From the NCBI GenBank assembly GCA_013076295.1, contig RQOL01000466.1:6181080-6245079 (forward strand): a stretch of 64,000 nt of DNA, read 5' to 3'. Position numbers and translations under genes: made by a program. Of the stretch, positions 1 to 11,149 are shown piece after piece; position 1 is the first letter of the stretch; every line of letters begins with the position of its first letter. The notes beneath the pieces are model-generated. The model had not been told where the DNA came from and did not search any database. It saw nothing but the letters and a program-made list of their open reading frames with translations. The DNA is from Sanderia malayensis (lineage: Eukaryota; Cnidaria; Scyphozoa; Semaeostomeae; Pelagiidae).

Positions 1-683
1 AATTATGTGCGTGACTCCGTCGTTTCAAGGTGGTCCATGCCATCGGTTTGGTATGATGATGGGGCATAACTTCTGCCATCTTTGATCGAGGCAAAAACAG
101 CTGTACAGGGTGTCCAATTAAAAATTACGTCACAATCGTAATTAATCGACAGTGCTAGATAAGGAGGGACCAATCAAAATCCCTTGTGAGTTTTTATTCA
201 TCGAAAGGAATCACAGAGTGCGGTAGCTTTTTCCTTCGCTTGCGAAACACGCTGAATTTGAATTGTATAATAATAATAATAATACATAATAATATTCAAT
301 TTATTTATTATTATCAATTTATATATATATGAACGATCGCAAAATGGAAAATTTTCGAATAATCAGTGTTTACAAATGTGGGCCTAAAGAACTTCTCGGG
401 AAGAGGATGACTTGTTTACATTTGTTGCCATGGCACTTTTGAAACTGTATCAACGTGTTGCTGTGAAAGGAAGAGCCTCGATATCGAGTTAGTTAATTAG
501 AAAGCACGAAAAGGATGCTTATATGTTGATATCTATGGGTTCGTCATGGGAGGCAGCAATTATTAATTTTTACAATTCTTGATATTCGGGAATTGAACTA
601 TGTCTTCAAAATTGTTATTTTGTTTTGAGACAATGCATTCATACGATTAATGATCCTGGACCCAGTGGCCTCTTTTAATTGTA

Positions 684-1740
684 GTGATGGCGGAAGACTA
701 TTTGCAGCTCCTCGAAGATGACGCAATAAAGCAAGCTTTGAACAATCAGGCTGGGCTTCTTTCATACCATAGATTTGTTGACGATTCCCATGCCCGTTTT
801 AAGGATGTATCATCTTCTGAAGGATTCTTAGAACTTCTGAATTCTCAAGACCACAAGATACAGTATACGATGGAGAGAGAAAACGCGAATAAAACAATTG
901 CTTTCTTAGACCCACAGATTACTAACAACATTTCTGGTACATATTATTTTAAGGTTTTCAGGAAGCAGGTCATTACAAACGTTCAGATAAAACCGAACAG
1001 TTGTGTCGATCCAAACATCGTAAAAGGAGTATTTAAAGGTTTTCTTGCAAGTGCTTGGCGATTATGTTCTGAAACATTCTGTGAAGAAGAAATTTAATTT
1101 TATATACAGGTCTTCACCGAAAATGGCCAAGAGCTTCTATCTAAAACAGCGACAACATATCGGCCTTCCTAATTGCAGACCAAAGAGGCTAAACAAGTAA
1201 AGCAAAGAGAAAGTCAACCTTTTATAGAAATTCCGTGGATTCCGAAATTGGGTCCTAAATTAAAACAGATTCACAAGAAGAAAGGAATCAAAGTTATTTT
1301 CACGTCGGGAACAACTTTGAAAAACACGTTTTGTAAAAATAAAGACCCGTTACTACTAAATAGTTGCCCTGGCGTATATAGACTTGGTTGCACTTACTTG
1401 CTGTAAATCATACGTTGCAGAAGCAAAAAAGAAAGTACCGACAAGATCTCTTGAAAATCAAAGAGACTCTCTGCAGAGAAAATGGCCATCACCTGGTGTT
1501 ACAGAACATTGCAGACAATGTCATGTCATGGCCAATTTAATTGGCTAAATCCGACAACTTTAGCCATTGAGTCAAGCTATAAAAATAGGAAAATAAGAGA
1601 AGCAATGGAGATCCAATGTATGAAAACTGGTTCAAATGAGGTAAAAGGCCTTAATCGAGATACTAGCGTGAACTGTGCTGATTAGCAAGTACAACGAGCT
1701 GATCGAAGTTCTAGAACAGTGACGGATGCGAAGTGACATG
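684..1740 (+). pseudogene. Penelope-like reverse transcriptase and GIY-YIG endonuclease, broken
   Basis: The frame at 684-1097 carries the end of a Penelope-type reverse transcriptase: the catalytic strand reads YHRFVDDSH, followed by ENANKTIAFLD and ITNVQIKPNSC, a pattern typical of this class. A second frame from 1173 has IPWIPKLGPKL and PGVYRLGC, the beginning of the GIY-YIG nuclease domain. A shift of frame after 1395 is then needed to read CKSYVAEAKKKVPTRSLEN, and the tail continues to about 1685. Penelope elements copy RNA at a nicked target using these two activities. The N-terminal two thirds are missing and there are at least two frame breaks, so this copy is dead. Confidence 0.75.
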
Positions 1741-1744
1741 ACTG

Positions 1745-2480
1745 TAAAGGGGGAGTGCGAGAACAATTACGTAAGGGCCTCGTTTAGGTGTTACGATGTT
1801 GTAAAAGTAAGCACGTCCAGCCAAATTCGTACGCAAAACTGTTCTAGTTGGGACGAAATCATGCCGTTGTTATTGTAACTTTAATTGTTTTTTGTAAATG
1901 ATTTGTATTACGTAGTGGGGTAATTCCCAAGGTAGGGTATATATAGGGGTGCTTGCTCCCCTATAGAAGGTCCCAATTGGAGAGGTATCACGAACTGGTA
2001 TTTAGTCATTCGATATCGTCTAGGGAACCCGGCTAGTTCAATTGTTGCAATTCGAATATTGTTAAGAAGCTGGTTGATTGATCAATGGAATAATCAAGAA
2101 ATAGACGAGAGTTGTTTGTGTAAAGCTTGAAGATTAGGGTCAACAGAAACTGACACTGCAGAGGAAGAAAAGGCTAAAGTCACGGATACATCCGAGGTGT
2201 CGTGATATTTATGTTTGTGCATGCGTAAGGCGTGGAGTTGTGTTGAAATAAGAGACCACTGGGGGTCTAACCGTTAGATTTACGTATTTTAGGGTATTTA
2301 ATCGTTTAATAAGTTTATTGCGTAGTTATTAATTCACGTTGTTGAGACAGAGTCTGTAAGCCTTAAGTTTACCGTTATTGTATTAGTTTTGTTGCCGAAT
2401 CCTTTCTCATAAGTAGGTGAAGGTAATTAGGGAATTTCTCCTACGTTAGTTTGGTCAATATGCGTATATACAGTCTCCTA
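1745..2480 (+). promoter_or_regulatory. LTR-like promoter region with TATA box
   Basis: A polypurine tract (CTGTAAAGGGGGAG, 1744-1757) is followed directly by TG. About 180 bases later comes TATATATAGGGG, flanked by an inverted GGGG...CCCC stem (TATAGGGGTGCTTGCTCCCC), and an AATAAG near 2245. This is the order of signals in a retroelement LTR: promoter, transcript start, polyadenylation. I could not find a second LTR copy in the window, so it may be a solo LTR, or the pseudo-LTR of the Penelope element. Confidence 0.35.
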
Positions 2481-2826
2481 GAAAATATCGGACAAAGTGG
2501 TTTTTGACCTGAAGATTCCCGACAGAACATTAATGCACATGTTTGGAGAGCTTCCTTTCACAATTGGAGGAGAACGAAACAAAGATTAAAACGATGGCAA
2601 AACTATTGGCGTGCAGATTCGATTCTTTGCGACGACGATTCTGTAGGTGAACAAATGTTAGAACAGCAACCGCTTGAAGATTCACTTCTGATGATGCTTG
2701 GCTCCCGGCTAGGTGAAAATTCAAGTATATAAAAAATCGAGGTTTCTTTTATGCACATTGATGTATAAATATATATATTAGCCATTACTAACCTTCAAAA
2801 GATGTTTCTTAAAGATTAAGGCAGCA

Positions 2827-3642
2827 TTATGCTACAGCTACGTAGAAACTTTAGTCTTTTTCAAACTTACCCTATAGCTAATTTTTATTAACAAGTGTAA
2901 GATTTTCAATGCTTTTCGTAACAACTAATTCAACGAATTACAATACAGGTCCCGTTCGTCGAATCGAAGGAGACAAGACGTCTTGGGCTTCTCTGCCAAT
3001 TGAAGACAGGCATTGGTAAGACATCCTGAAATTATGGGTTATATTTTGTTAAATTCGCAAAAATTATATTTATCATAACTTTCTTTTGGTAATTAAATAT
3101 ATAAGATTAATAGCCTTCATTACCGAAATGTTAACACAAGGCTCTTTTTTACTTTTTCAAAACTCGAAACCTGTGGTACATACTGTAAATTTAGGAACTG
3201 TTCTAAAATCTTCAGGTGTCTCTACTGCTACGAAATTTATTTTGAAAAGGGGTGCTTAGCCGTAATATTCACCATTTTTGCAAACTCATCTCATTATGTG
3301 TCTCAGTTAACGAAGCTTTGAGATTTCAAAATACAAACCAAAGGGACCATTTGATATATTGATTATGTAATATTTATTTCTTGTCTAAGCAGCAGATTAT
3401 AACCCATGAAATTCTAAACACACATGTCAATATTTAAAACACCTGATTCACAATATGTGACATGAGCTGAAATTATGTGTTATTTGTTTCATGAATGTTT
3501 TATAATTCCGCTGTTTCAAAAATTATTTCGATTGCCCCACCCGAGATATTTTCATGCCATGTCATCGACAAAACGAAACATTTTTCACAACGTTCTTTGG
3601 TCATTCGCGTTAATTTATATAGACAATTGATCATGACAGAAG
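2827..3642. other. AT-rich non-coding stretch
   Basis: After the right edge of block A1 the sequence is AT-rich and full of stops in all frames. I see no gene, RNA or repeat boundary between about 3031 and the MITE at 3643. It is presumably intronic or intergenic sequence upstream of the helicase exon at 4087. Confidence 0.5.
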
Positions 3643-4055
3643 TACCGTATTTTCTCTATTAAGCGCCCGGGCGCTTATTAAATATTTTGCAAAATTGGGT
3701 GGGCGCTTATTAGAGGGGGCGCTTATTTCACAGTCCTAAAAGTTTAAAATCAAACAACATAAAAAAGAATAATCTTATAGAGCTCCAAATTTCATTCAAT
3801 ATCAAGCAGTGAAGATTAAATTCAACTGGTGATCTTCGCTGCATTGGATTTTCCAAACGCTCACGACCCGATGAAAATGTTTTTCAAGCCTCTACGTTAT
3901 GTTTTCAACCAAACAGTGAAAATTTAAGGATTCTATTGGCCACCCTGGGCGTTTAATAGAGGGGGCGCTTATTTCACACTTTTTGATTTTAGGGTGGGCG
4001 CTTATTGGAGAGGGCGATTGAAAGAGGGTGGCCACTAAATAGAGCAAATACGGTA
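3643..4055. mobile_element. TA-flanked MITE with GCGCTTATT repeats
   Basis: The ends are inverted copies of TACCGTATTTnCTCTATT. The left end is at 3643 and the right end, AATAGAGCAAATACGGTA, finishes at 4055. The interior repeats the phrase GGGCGCTTATTagagGGGGCGCTTATT. TA at both ends fits a Tc1/mariner-type target duplication. Related but more decayed sequence lies at 23383-23800. It has no coding capacity. It ends only 31 bp before the HELQ exon, inside its polypyrimidine/branch region. Confidence 0.7.
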
Positions 4056-4086
4056 GTTGTAATTTTATGTTGAATGTCTTTCTTAG

Positions 4087-4323
4087 TGAATTGAAAGATT
4101 TGAAGCAAACAGAAAGATCACAGCTTCTAAAGGCCATCAAAGACAATGTTAATAGCCTCTGCGGAGTATTGCAGAAAACAATTCCATATGGCATTGCGTA
4201 CCACCACAGTGGTTTAACAATGGATGAAAGAAAACTTATTGAAGATGCTTACAGCTCCAATGTTTTGTGCTTACTCTGCTGCACGTCGACATTGGCTGCC
4301 GGTGTTAACTTGCCAGCCAAAAG
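4087..4323 (+). CDS. HELQ: HELQ-type DNA helicase, one internal exon
   Basis: This is one exon of a Ski2-like superfamily 2 helicase of the HELQ/POLQ group, which unwinds DNA at stalled forks and in strand annealing. The exon starts after TTTCTTAG and ends at AG|GTAATA. It encodes [16 protein letters not shown], then ERKLIEDAY, then [15 protein letters not shown]. These correspond to the region before and including helicase motifs V and Va of the second RecA domain, and the HHSGLT and [11 protein letters not shown] strings are diagnostic of this group. No other HELQ exon was identified in the window; the next one should begin with the VILRAP-like segment. The exon is free of stops and looks functional. 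A MITE ends 31 bp upstream. Confidence 0.85.
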
Positions 4324-5513
4324 GTAATATTTTTCTCATACATTACCTCATCTAATACTAATCGTACACCCTAAATTACATTTAATGAAATATACACATA
4401 TTTTTATAAGAAACTGAGCTCCGAACAATTATTCAGCTTCATATACTCTATTGCCGTTTTATTCAGCTTCATATACTTTCGGAGAGCCACAACACCACTA
4501 AATAAGTAGAAAACGCAAAAGACATTACAATTAAATGTGAATAAACAGTAACAGAACGAAAACAATCTAAAACGCGTAGCAAATGTTTCAATTTTCTTTT
4601 CTGACAGGAGACTCCATCAACATCAAAAGCAGGCAAAGCTTGCGCCATTGTTGTGAAAGTCATAAGAAATTCAAATAACATGTCTTGTAAATGTTGTGTA
4701 TCCCAGATATAGCGGCTTTGTCGCCAATATGAAAAAACTCTCATTTAGTTGCCATCTTAGGTCTTCTGAGCCCGCGGTCACACCACGTGGTGCATCTAAT
4801 TTACCTCACATCACTACACTACAGTACAGTAATGAGCGGGAGACGTTGACTTCAACAGATGTAATTTGTTCATTCTACACGACGTTGCTGTCAACTTGGA
4901 TATCAAGATATAAAATACTTTATGAATAGCGTAAATCCTCGAATAAGCCCCCCACTTTCGAATAGGCCATCCCTCGAATAAGCCCCCTAGTCCGGTCGTT
5001 AAGCGCTGAAATCGTGCACTTTGTGACTAAAGTATGAAATTTGGCAGGCTGCTTTGTATGTCTCGCCCGAACATCTTTAGAAGGGGAGCCAAAGGAAATT
5101 TCCGATTTTTGGGGGGTTAGGTGGTTTTTTCATAAAATCCTAATAAATTGCATTACATTACATTATAAATATTATATTGCATTATATTGCATTATAAATT
5201 TTTGGCCATATAAACATTATATGGCCAAAAAATGGTTTTTTCTTATTAAATGCTTTTCTGAGCAAATTGATTTGTTTCGCTCCTTCAAATCATGCCCCCT
5301 CCCTATTCCGTGTACCAGAGCCTCGTGGATTTATCTTAGGCTCCCCCCTTATACAGACTCCCCCCTTCAAATATTTTAATTGAGAATTTTAAACAATTCT
5401 CTGCGCATTTGGTGTTTAAACAGCATCGTGTTTAAAACAGATTATGAAGTTTGATTGATATATGAACTTCATGCAATCGCGAGGGATTCTGGGATTGCAA
5501 AGCACATATACTA
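4324..5513. other. Non-coding, presumed HELQ intron with MITE fragments
   Basis: No convincing exon is seen. From 4931 the sequence carries TAAATCCTCGAATAAGCC and its variants, and 5330-5375 has the reverse-type GGATTTAtcttaGGCTCCCCC. This is a decayed copy of the MITE family at 28140-28404. ORFs here are short and random. Confidence 0.5.
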
Positions 5514-6000
5514 ATGGTTAATCTAATATACCACCTGCAACGTAATTGCGCAAGTGAGCAAGTCGTACTTGGAATTCGTAGCATTGATGACGTTGGACAA
5601 CGGCAATATGAGAAGTATGTGGAAAACGTACTTGAAAAGAGAAACACATCTTTTCTTGCGCCAATCAAGAAGAGTAAAATCGTAATATTTAGGTCAAAAA
5701 GCAAAAAGGAAATGTCACTAAAGTTGAGGCAGGTAAAAGAATTGAAGAATGACCGCAACTTAATGAGTCGAATGCTAGTGGGTATACACGGAAGAGGCGG
5801 AAGTCTTGATGAGTTTTTCACACATGAAAACCAACCATCACCACCATCACTCTCTGAACAAGGTGAACTACGTCTGCCAAAAGCTGAATCAGAATTGTTC
5901 AAGTGTCTCCAACAGCAACCTGCAATAGAGTACCCGGAAAATTTCCACACCAGAGTTATCGATGGGATATTGAGATATTTGCAAGGATATTGAGGCCAAG
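5514..6000 (+). pseudogene. Fragment of a repeated uncharacterised ORF family (HENQ..PPSLSE type)
   Basis: The frame reads through QRQYEKYVENVLEKRNT, APIKKSKIVIF, then SLDEFFTHENQPSPPSLSE and a stop after LRYLQGY. From memory, proteins with this order (an APIKKnKl..F segment followed by a DFFxHENxxxPPxLs segment) occur in many copies in cnidarian and other invertebrate genomes and behave as mobile-element genes. I know of no assigned function. The last residues run straight into stops, and the continuation IETLKLFSECIASS is in another frame, so this is an incomplete copy. The minus-strand fragment at 8300-9969 shows the N-terminal part of what looks like the same family. Confidence 0.5.
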
Positions 6001-6133
6001 TATCGAGACATTGAAGTTGTTTAGTGAATGTATTGCAAGTAGCAGCAAGTTTAACCCTCTCATGCCCAGCGTCCCAGTAGGTCCAAGTAGAAGCAAAAAT
6101 CATGAAAAACTCAATTGGATTAAAACTGGCTGA

Positions 6134-6546
6134 AACTTAGTGAAAAGTACAATTTTGGGGCGCTGAATTCGAATATCGAACTAATTTTTTGAAATTTTGA
6201 CGTTTTAGGGGCAAAAAATGGGGGTAAAGCGGGGCAATATGCAAATTTTGAAACTCGTCCAATTTGCATCAAATTTGGTGAGAAGTACAATTTTGGGGCG
6301 CTGAATTCGAATATTGAACTTATTTTTTGAAATTTTGACGTTTTGGGGGCACAAAATGGGGATAAAGGGGGGCAATATGCAAATTTTGAAACTCGTCCAA
6401 CTTGCATCAAATTTGGTGAGAGGTACAATTTTGAGGCGCTCAATTCGAATATTGAACTTATTTTTTGAAACTTTGACGTCTTGGGGGCAAAAAATGGGGG
6501 TGAGGGGGGCAATATGCAAATTTTGAAACTCGTCCAATTTGCATCA
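6134..6546. repeat. 138-bp satellite, three units
   Basis: Three head-to-tail units of 138 bp, anchored at the phrase GTACAATTTTGGGGCGCT, begin around 6134, 6272 and 6410. They share GCAAATTTTGAAACTCGTCC and AAAATGGGGgTAAAG-like blocks, with scattered substitutions. Because 138 is divisible by three, a 164-codon minus-strand frame stays open across the array. I regard this as a by-product, not a gene. Confidence 0.85.
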
Positions 6547-6635
6547 AGTGTTGACATGCACAGATTGGGCGTATCATCAATGGTCACAGAGTAATAGCGG
6601 TTGGCAGCAGACAATCGTAGAAACAGATCATTTAG

Positions 6636-6972
6636 TTGGGATACATGGTAGCTTTTAAAAGAGCTGTTTTTGATTCAGTTGACGTTGTTTTGACAGTTGT
6701 TGATGATGATGATGATGGTAATGATGATTATGATGACGATAATGATTATGATGACAACGATGGTGATGAAGGTGATGATCATGATAATGATGATTTTGTT
6801 GATGATAGTGATCATGATGATGATGATGGTGATAATGTTGGTGATAATGATGATTGTGATAATGTTGATGATGTTGATGATGATGATGATTATGATGGTG
6901 ATGGTGATTGTGATGTTGATGAAGATGATTGTGATAAAATTGATGATGATGGCGGTGATGATAGTGATAATG

Positions 6973-7014
<42 letters not shown>

Positions 7015-7445
7015 GTGATGATGGTGATGGTGGTGATGATGATTATGTTGATGACAATGATGGTGATAACGAAGTTAGCGAGAGAGGCCATGAGGAAGAA
7101 TGTGAAGACGCTGACCGAAATTACATAGCAGAAGATGACAGCGAAGATAATAGCGCAAACGAAAACCATGTTCCAGTAATTGTTATTTCAGATAGTGAAG
7201 ATGAAGAACACGACGAAGACAATGATGAAGAAGAAGATCATGATAATAATGACATCATTGAAATTGTAGATAGTGAAGAACAGGACATAGAGAATGAAGG
7301 TAGCAATGGTATTGATCATAATGAAGAGCATGAAAGAGAAAGTGAAGAAATGAGCCAGCAAGATGTTATATTTCGGGAATTTGACTTCAGCATGGTGACT
7401 TTTTTTGTACATTTAAGTGGATGTCCACACTCACATGAAGAATAA
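6636..7445 (+). CDS. Acidic protein with two SUMO-interaction-like motifs
   Basis: The frame of 269 codons begins with a short neutral segment, passes through a GAT/GAC microsatellite coding about 110 residues of almost pure Asp (roughly residues 22-145), and then enters a non-repetitive acidic tail. The tail contains VPVIVISDSEDEE and NDIIEIVDSEE. Each is a hydrophobic [VI]-x-[VI]-[VI]/[VI][VI]-x-[IV][VI] core followed by Asp/Ser/Glu, the classic form of a SUMO-interacting motif. Two AATAAA signals follow at 7536 and 7552, so this could be the terminal exon of a host gene. The start is uncertain and upstream exons were not found. It may instead be a chance frame through a microsatellite, but the tail is not microsatellite-like. 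Confidence 0.45.
6697..7070. repeat. GAT microsatellite
   Basis: Near-continuous GAT/GAC/GGT triplets, with an uninterrupted run of GAT around 6975-7010. It is open in several frames on both strands, and these shadow frames are not genes. Confidence 0.9.
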
Positions 7446-7801
7446 GAACAGTTTAGGGAAACAAAATGCAACTTAGCATAAGATAAAATGATGTTTTAGT
7501 GTAAATTTAATATGTTCATCAATGTAAAAATTTGCAATAAAAATTTACAGTAATAAAAGCTGTTTAATAATAAATATTGGATATATTTTAACTTTTGTTT
7601 TGATTTGTCAATAAACCTTTTCTAATCGCTAAGTACCAAAATTATTTAATGCGATTTATTGATAATTGAAAATGTTGTAATTTGTTGATAAAGCTGTTAA
7701 CACTTAATCTAGAGTAATGTAAGGTTATGAAATTAATGTGTATAAACGCGTGTAAGAAGTTAAGATCATGTGTGTAGGTTCATTAAACTTGGTTTGAAAG
7801 C
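7446..7801. other. 3' flank of the acidic ORF with poly(A) signals
   Basis: AT-rich sequence. AATAAA occurs at 7536-7541 and 7552-7557, about 100 bp after the stop codon, consistent with a 3' UTR. Nothing else is recognised up to the TTAA element at 7802. Confidence 0.5.
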
Positions 7802-8224
7802 TTAAAGGCATACTGCAATCAAAAATCACTTTCCCGTTTTTTTTCATAAAATGAAATTTCAATCTTTACTGATTACTTTGGTGCCTGTTTTATTTTTATT
7901 CGATCACGATAAGTATACTAAATTTGGCTTTGAAATGGGGCACTGACTGCGACATGGTATGACGTCATAACTAGGACACAAATCGACTTTTATAACGGGA
8001 GAGTATCGGGAAAAGTTTTCAAATCTGCACTATGCGTAGCTCCGGCCCTTATTAAAAATCGCTTCCCAGTTGAAATGGCAAAATCGACGACTTTACGGGC
8101 ATGTAAAAACGATTCTACTGGATCAATTTTCATTCTGAAAACGGTTTTATGATCAGTTCGAATAGGTTTACCATGAAATGCAATAAAAATCATATCACTT
8201 TTTTTGATTGCAGTAGGCCTTTAA
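7802..8224. mobile_element. TTAA-flanked MITE, short form
   Basis: TTAA at 7802-7805 and 8221-8224 bracket a 415-bp body with inverted ends AGGCATACTGCAATCAAAAA and TTTTTTGATTGCAGTAGGCCT. A TTAA target points to a piggyBac or Kolobok type of transposase acting in trans. Compared with 15854-17359 the body lacks 1091 bp, and the junction falls at a shared CAG (CTTCCCAG|TTGAAATGGC). This identifies it as an internally deleted derivative. It has no coding capacity. Confidence 0.8.
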
Positions 8225-8299
8225 AGCTATATTATTTAGTGATGAAATGAAGCTCAAATAAAGTTCACAAAAAGGAATTAATATTGCTCCGTGGAAAAT

Positions 8300-9969
8300 T
8301 TATAATATTAATATTTTAGGTGTCGTGAAGAACTCATCTTCTGCTAATACTTCGCTGCTGAATGGCGGAGGCTCTTTTTTAGGATCGACTATTATTTCGG
8401 AAAATAGTGTTTGGCGCTTGTCCAATGATTTTCTTTTTGTTCTCTCAAACTGAACCATAACATCCTCTCGTGTAGTGCGAGATGTCTCCTCTTGAAAGGC
8501 AACCATATGGGTTGAATTGAGAGCACCGTGGCCCGTTTGTGTCTCCAAATTGATATCAAAGTTGTCAACCCAAAAGAATGTAAGCACAGTATCATTCACA
8601 GCGATTGGTTTTATTGGAAGCGTTCCACTAATTTTTGCAAGCAACTGTGCTTTTTCTGCCTGTGCAGTTTCGATTTCGCACATAAAATTGTAATCTATGC
8701 AATGTCCTAAGTGATTTATAATCTGCACGGCTTTCTTTTGCCCAGTTATGTTATGCAGGCCAAGACCAAGTAAAAAGTGCTTCGAAGTAACGAACCTGCC
8801 ACGGCTAACTCCATACACAAGATCCTCAGAGTAGGAATGTATCAACCGATTCGCTGCTTCTCTGTTTGGGTGATCTTTGTTTTTTTATAAGACATTCAAG
8901 GAATTCTTTAAGAGATTCAGGAGGCTGTCTTAATTGGGAAGTGAGCTCGGTTAAGCTTATAGGCCAGGTCAAGTCAGGTGCTGTAGCTGTAAAAGCAAGA
9001 ATGTCATCGCGAAGATATTCAGCTGCCTGAGTGATAACGTTGATTGCAATCATTGAAAACTGTGTGACTATTAATTTCGCTAGAATTGATTACAATTTCA
9101 GGTAAACTTTTGTTAATCACCAAAAAACAGACTTTATCTGAAAATGCTTACTGAATTCTTAATTTCAGCTTGTGCCTGTATCTTGTGTCGTCAACATTTA
9201 ATCAAAATACTTCATGCAAGACCTTCATGGAAACAGCTTGGTTTTCAATCAGTATTTTGTTCACAATACATTCCACAACTGCATCAAAATTTCCGTCAGG
9301 AGAATACATTCGAGCATCTTCTTCCCCTTCCGTAAATTTTGCACTTTTTTTACATTTCCGTGTGAATTTTTTGTAGCATAACTTGTGGTATCTAAACTCT
9401 TTGGCTATTAAGTCAATATCTTTAATCTCGAAAAGCAAATACCGGTCTTCATTTTCTTCAGCTGCCTGCTTCAGAGTATTAGCTGCTTGCTCTGTTGCAA
9501 TTTTTATAGGATAGAAATGCTGCTGTTTCCGTTTGATGCGATATTTGTGAGAAAAATTGCATTCTTTAGGGTAAATCCCGCGGGAATGACTTTCTTCCGA
9601 CGGTTTCGACCGCTTGGGGCGAACATCACAGGATTGGCTGCTATCGCTTCTACTTTCTAGTGCTGATCTTCCTTTCTCACTTGACAGAATAAGAATAAAC
9701 CTCTTGTAACACGGTTCTAGATGTATTCCATGCTTTTCGGGGTTTATTTCCACTGGCACAGAATTACATTGCTCTTTGTGGTTATTTGCTAAGCCCAACT
9801 GTTCTCTGATTTCCTTTGCAGCATATATTTTTTCTTTATTGACGATCGATACAGGCTTGATAACAGAATATTTCGCGTCTTTAATTTGATAATGAACAAT
9901 ACAATCTAAGCTTTCCATCTGAAAAATAAAATGAGAATATAAATAGTACATCCGCAATCTAGTTTTCAT
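8300..9969 (-). pseudogene. Repeated uncharacterised ORF family (HKLCYKKFTR ... DNFD..ETQTGHG)
   Basis: Reading the minus strand from 9969, the frame gives YRFHKLCY-type residues (FRYHKLCYKKFTRKCK), then an in-frame TGA after KVLHEVF, then DTRYRHKLKLRIQ, then a probable intron (AG|GTAAGC near 9157 to CACACAG near 9063). The second exon gives the EYLRDDILAF segment. A one-base slip in an A-run near 8885 is needed before IHSYSEDLVYGVSRGRF, LLGLGLHNITGQKKAVQII, CEIETAQAEKAQ and FFWVDNFDINLETQTGHGA. From memory this order marks a multi-copy family in invertebrate genomes that behaves like a transposon gene. The biochemical function is unknown. This copy has a nonsense codon and a frameshift. Confidence 0.6.
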
Positions 9970-11149
9970 AGAATCAAGAATTAAAACATTTTGGACTAAT
10001 AATAATGATCAATCTGCTCCTTTACTTGATACAATTGTCTTTTGATTATTTTGAGGTGCGTAATAAAATAACAAGAATGTTTAAAGCAAAAAATTTGAAG
10101 TCTCACCTGCTAGCGATTTCGATTATGGCCAAATAATCTTCATAATGGAATAATTTGATATAGACAATAAATGCGACGTTTCTGTGTATAATTTTCAGTT
10201 ATCTGTAACGTATTCGGGCTCGGCAGAACAGAGACGAAGAGATACGGATAACAACCTTGCTCGTATCTCAAAATCACAAATCTGAATTTCAACTTGCAAT
10301 TGCAACATACATATGCGTGTTAGAGTCACATGCCTCTGACTCATTATCAGATGCACATGACTCTCAGGTTTTATACAATTGCACAATAATAGTAATAATA
10401 ATAATAATTCCAATAATACTAATAATAGATCGATTCGTTACATGTCGATACTGCAAATTAAGATGTTTTAATAAGAAGTAATTATATGGTTCCAAATGAC
10501 ATAATTTTGGTTCTTATAAAAAAGTGCCTTTACATTATTACCATATATGGTAAAGGGACATCATCAAATGTCCTCCAACTAAAAAGTTTTCAATTTACAA
10601 AAAGATATTAACCCATATATCAAATTAAAGTGCATATTATTTTACACCTTTTGCAACCATTTTCAAAAAAATCGGTTAAGTATTATGCGAGATATGGCAA
10701 ATTTTAGATTAAATGCTCCCACCAAAATGACGTCATTTGTCACGTGACTTCCCCCAATATTTCGAAATGGCACGACCGCTCAAAATGTTCGCAATACCAT
10801 GAACTATCGTAATCCGGTGTCAAAACAAAGGTTACCCACTTGCTTAGATTTTTCTACTCACAGACCTCTCTAGTAGCACTACCTCTACGCTACTGCAACC
10901 GACAATCGAAGAAGTGAAACCGTCCATGTCATTATATTCTATTGTTTTTTTTAACTTGGGAAAAAGTAAATTTATATGGTTGTGTTATGTTTTGAACCAC
11001 TTAACGTGTCGGTTCACAACGGAAAAATTTTGGAAAAATCTGCCAAAAAGAGGAGATACTCGCGCATGCTTAAAACAATAATGATTATATTTCACATTTT
11101 AGCTGTCGAGGTGATATCATTGGGTGATTAGTATATTTTGCAACTTTCT
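9970..11149. other. Non-coding repeat-rich stretch
   Basis: There is an AAT-type microsatellite at 10388-10435. The region 10500-10800 has the look of a decayed MITE (CATTATTACCATATATGG..., then ATGACGTCATTTGTCACGTGAC). No exon-like frame is seen. The right edge is the start of block B1, near 11150. Confidence 0.45.

Larger units (their letters stand above)
559..2818 (+). mobile_element. Penelope-like insertion with LTR-like 3' segment
   Basis: This segment is absent from the partner copy near 43140-43190, so it is an insertion. The 8-bp sequence AGGCAGCA occurs at 551-558 and again at 2819-2826, as expected for a target-site duplication. The left part carries broken reverse transcriptase and GIY-YIG coding sequence of Penelope type. 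The right part (about 1745-2470) has a purine tract, AAAGGGGGAG, followed by a TG start and a TATATATAGGGG box near 1938, which looks like an LTR or pseudo-LTR promoter. Whether both parts are one element or two nested ones is not clear from sequence alone. Confidence 0.65.
1..3031 (+). repeat. Block A1: 3' part of a DUF6589-type element, inverted partner of 42950-43930
   Basis: Positions 1-558 and 2827-3031 match the reverse complement of 42950-43930 almost continuously, starting with the first bases of the window, so the repeat runs off the left edge. In the partner copy this sequence lies directly downstream of a DUF6589-like gene, so A1 is probably the tail of another copy. A conserved exon-like block at about 2949-3018 has an AG before it and GTAAGAC after it in both copies. 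It reads VPFVESKETRRLGLL here and carries a stop in the partner. The two halves are separated by the insertion at 559-2818. No function is claimed for the block. Confidence 0.75.

Noticed and set aside
1936..1950. Host gene promoter from the TATATATAGGGG box
   Set aside because: Its position behind a polypurine tract inside an insertion absent from the partner copy makes a retroelement LTR or pseudo-LTR the simpler reading.
5432..6103. 223-codon minus-strand ORF
   Set aside because: Antisense to the better supported plus-strand fragment 5514-5993, with no recognisable motif.
6120..6614. 164-codon minus-strand ORF with three repeated segments
   Set aside because: It is open only because the satellite unit (138 bp) is a multiple of three; no start context, splice signal or similarity supports a protein.
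6675..7169. Ile-rich minus-strand ORF and Met-rich plus-strand ORF
   Set aside because: Both are shadow frames of the GAT microsatellite; composition is entirely dictated by the triplet repeat.
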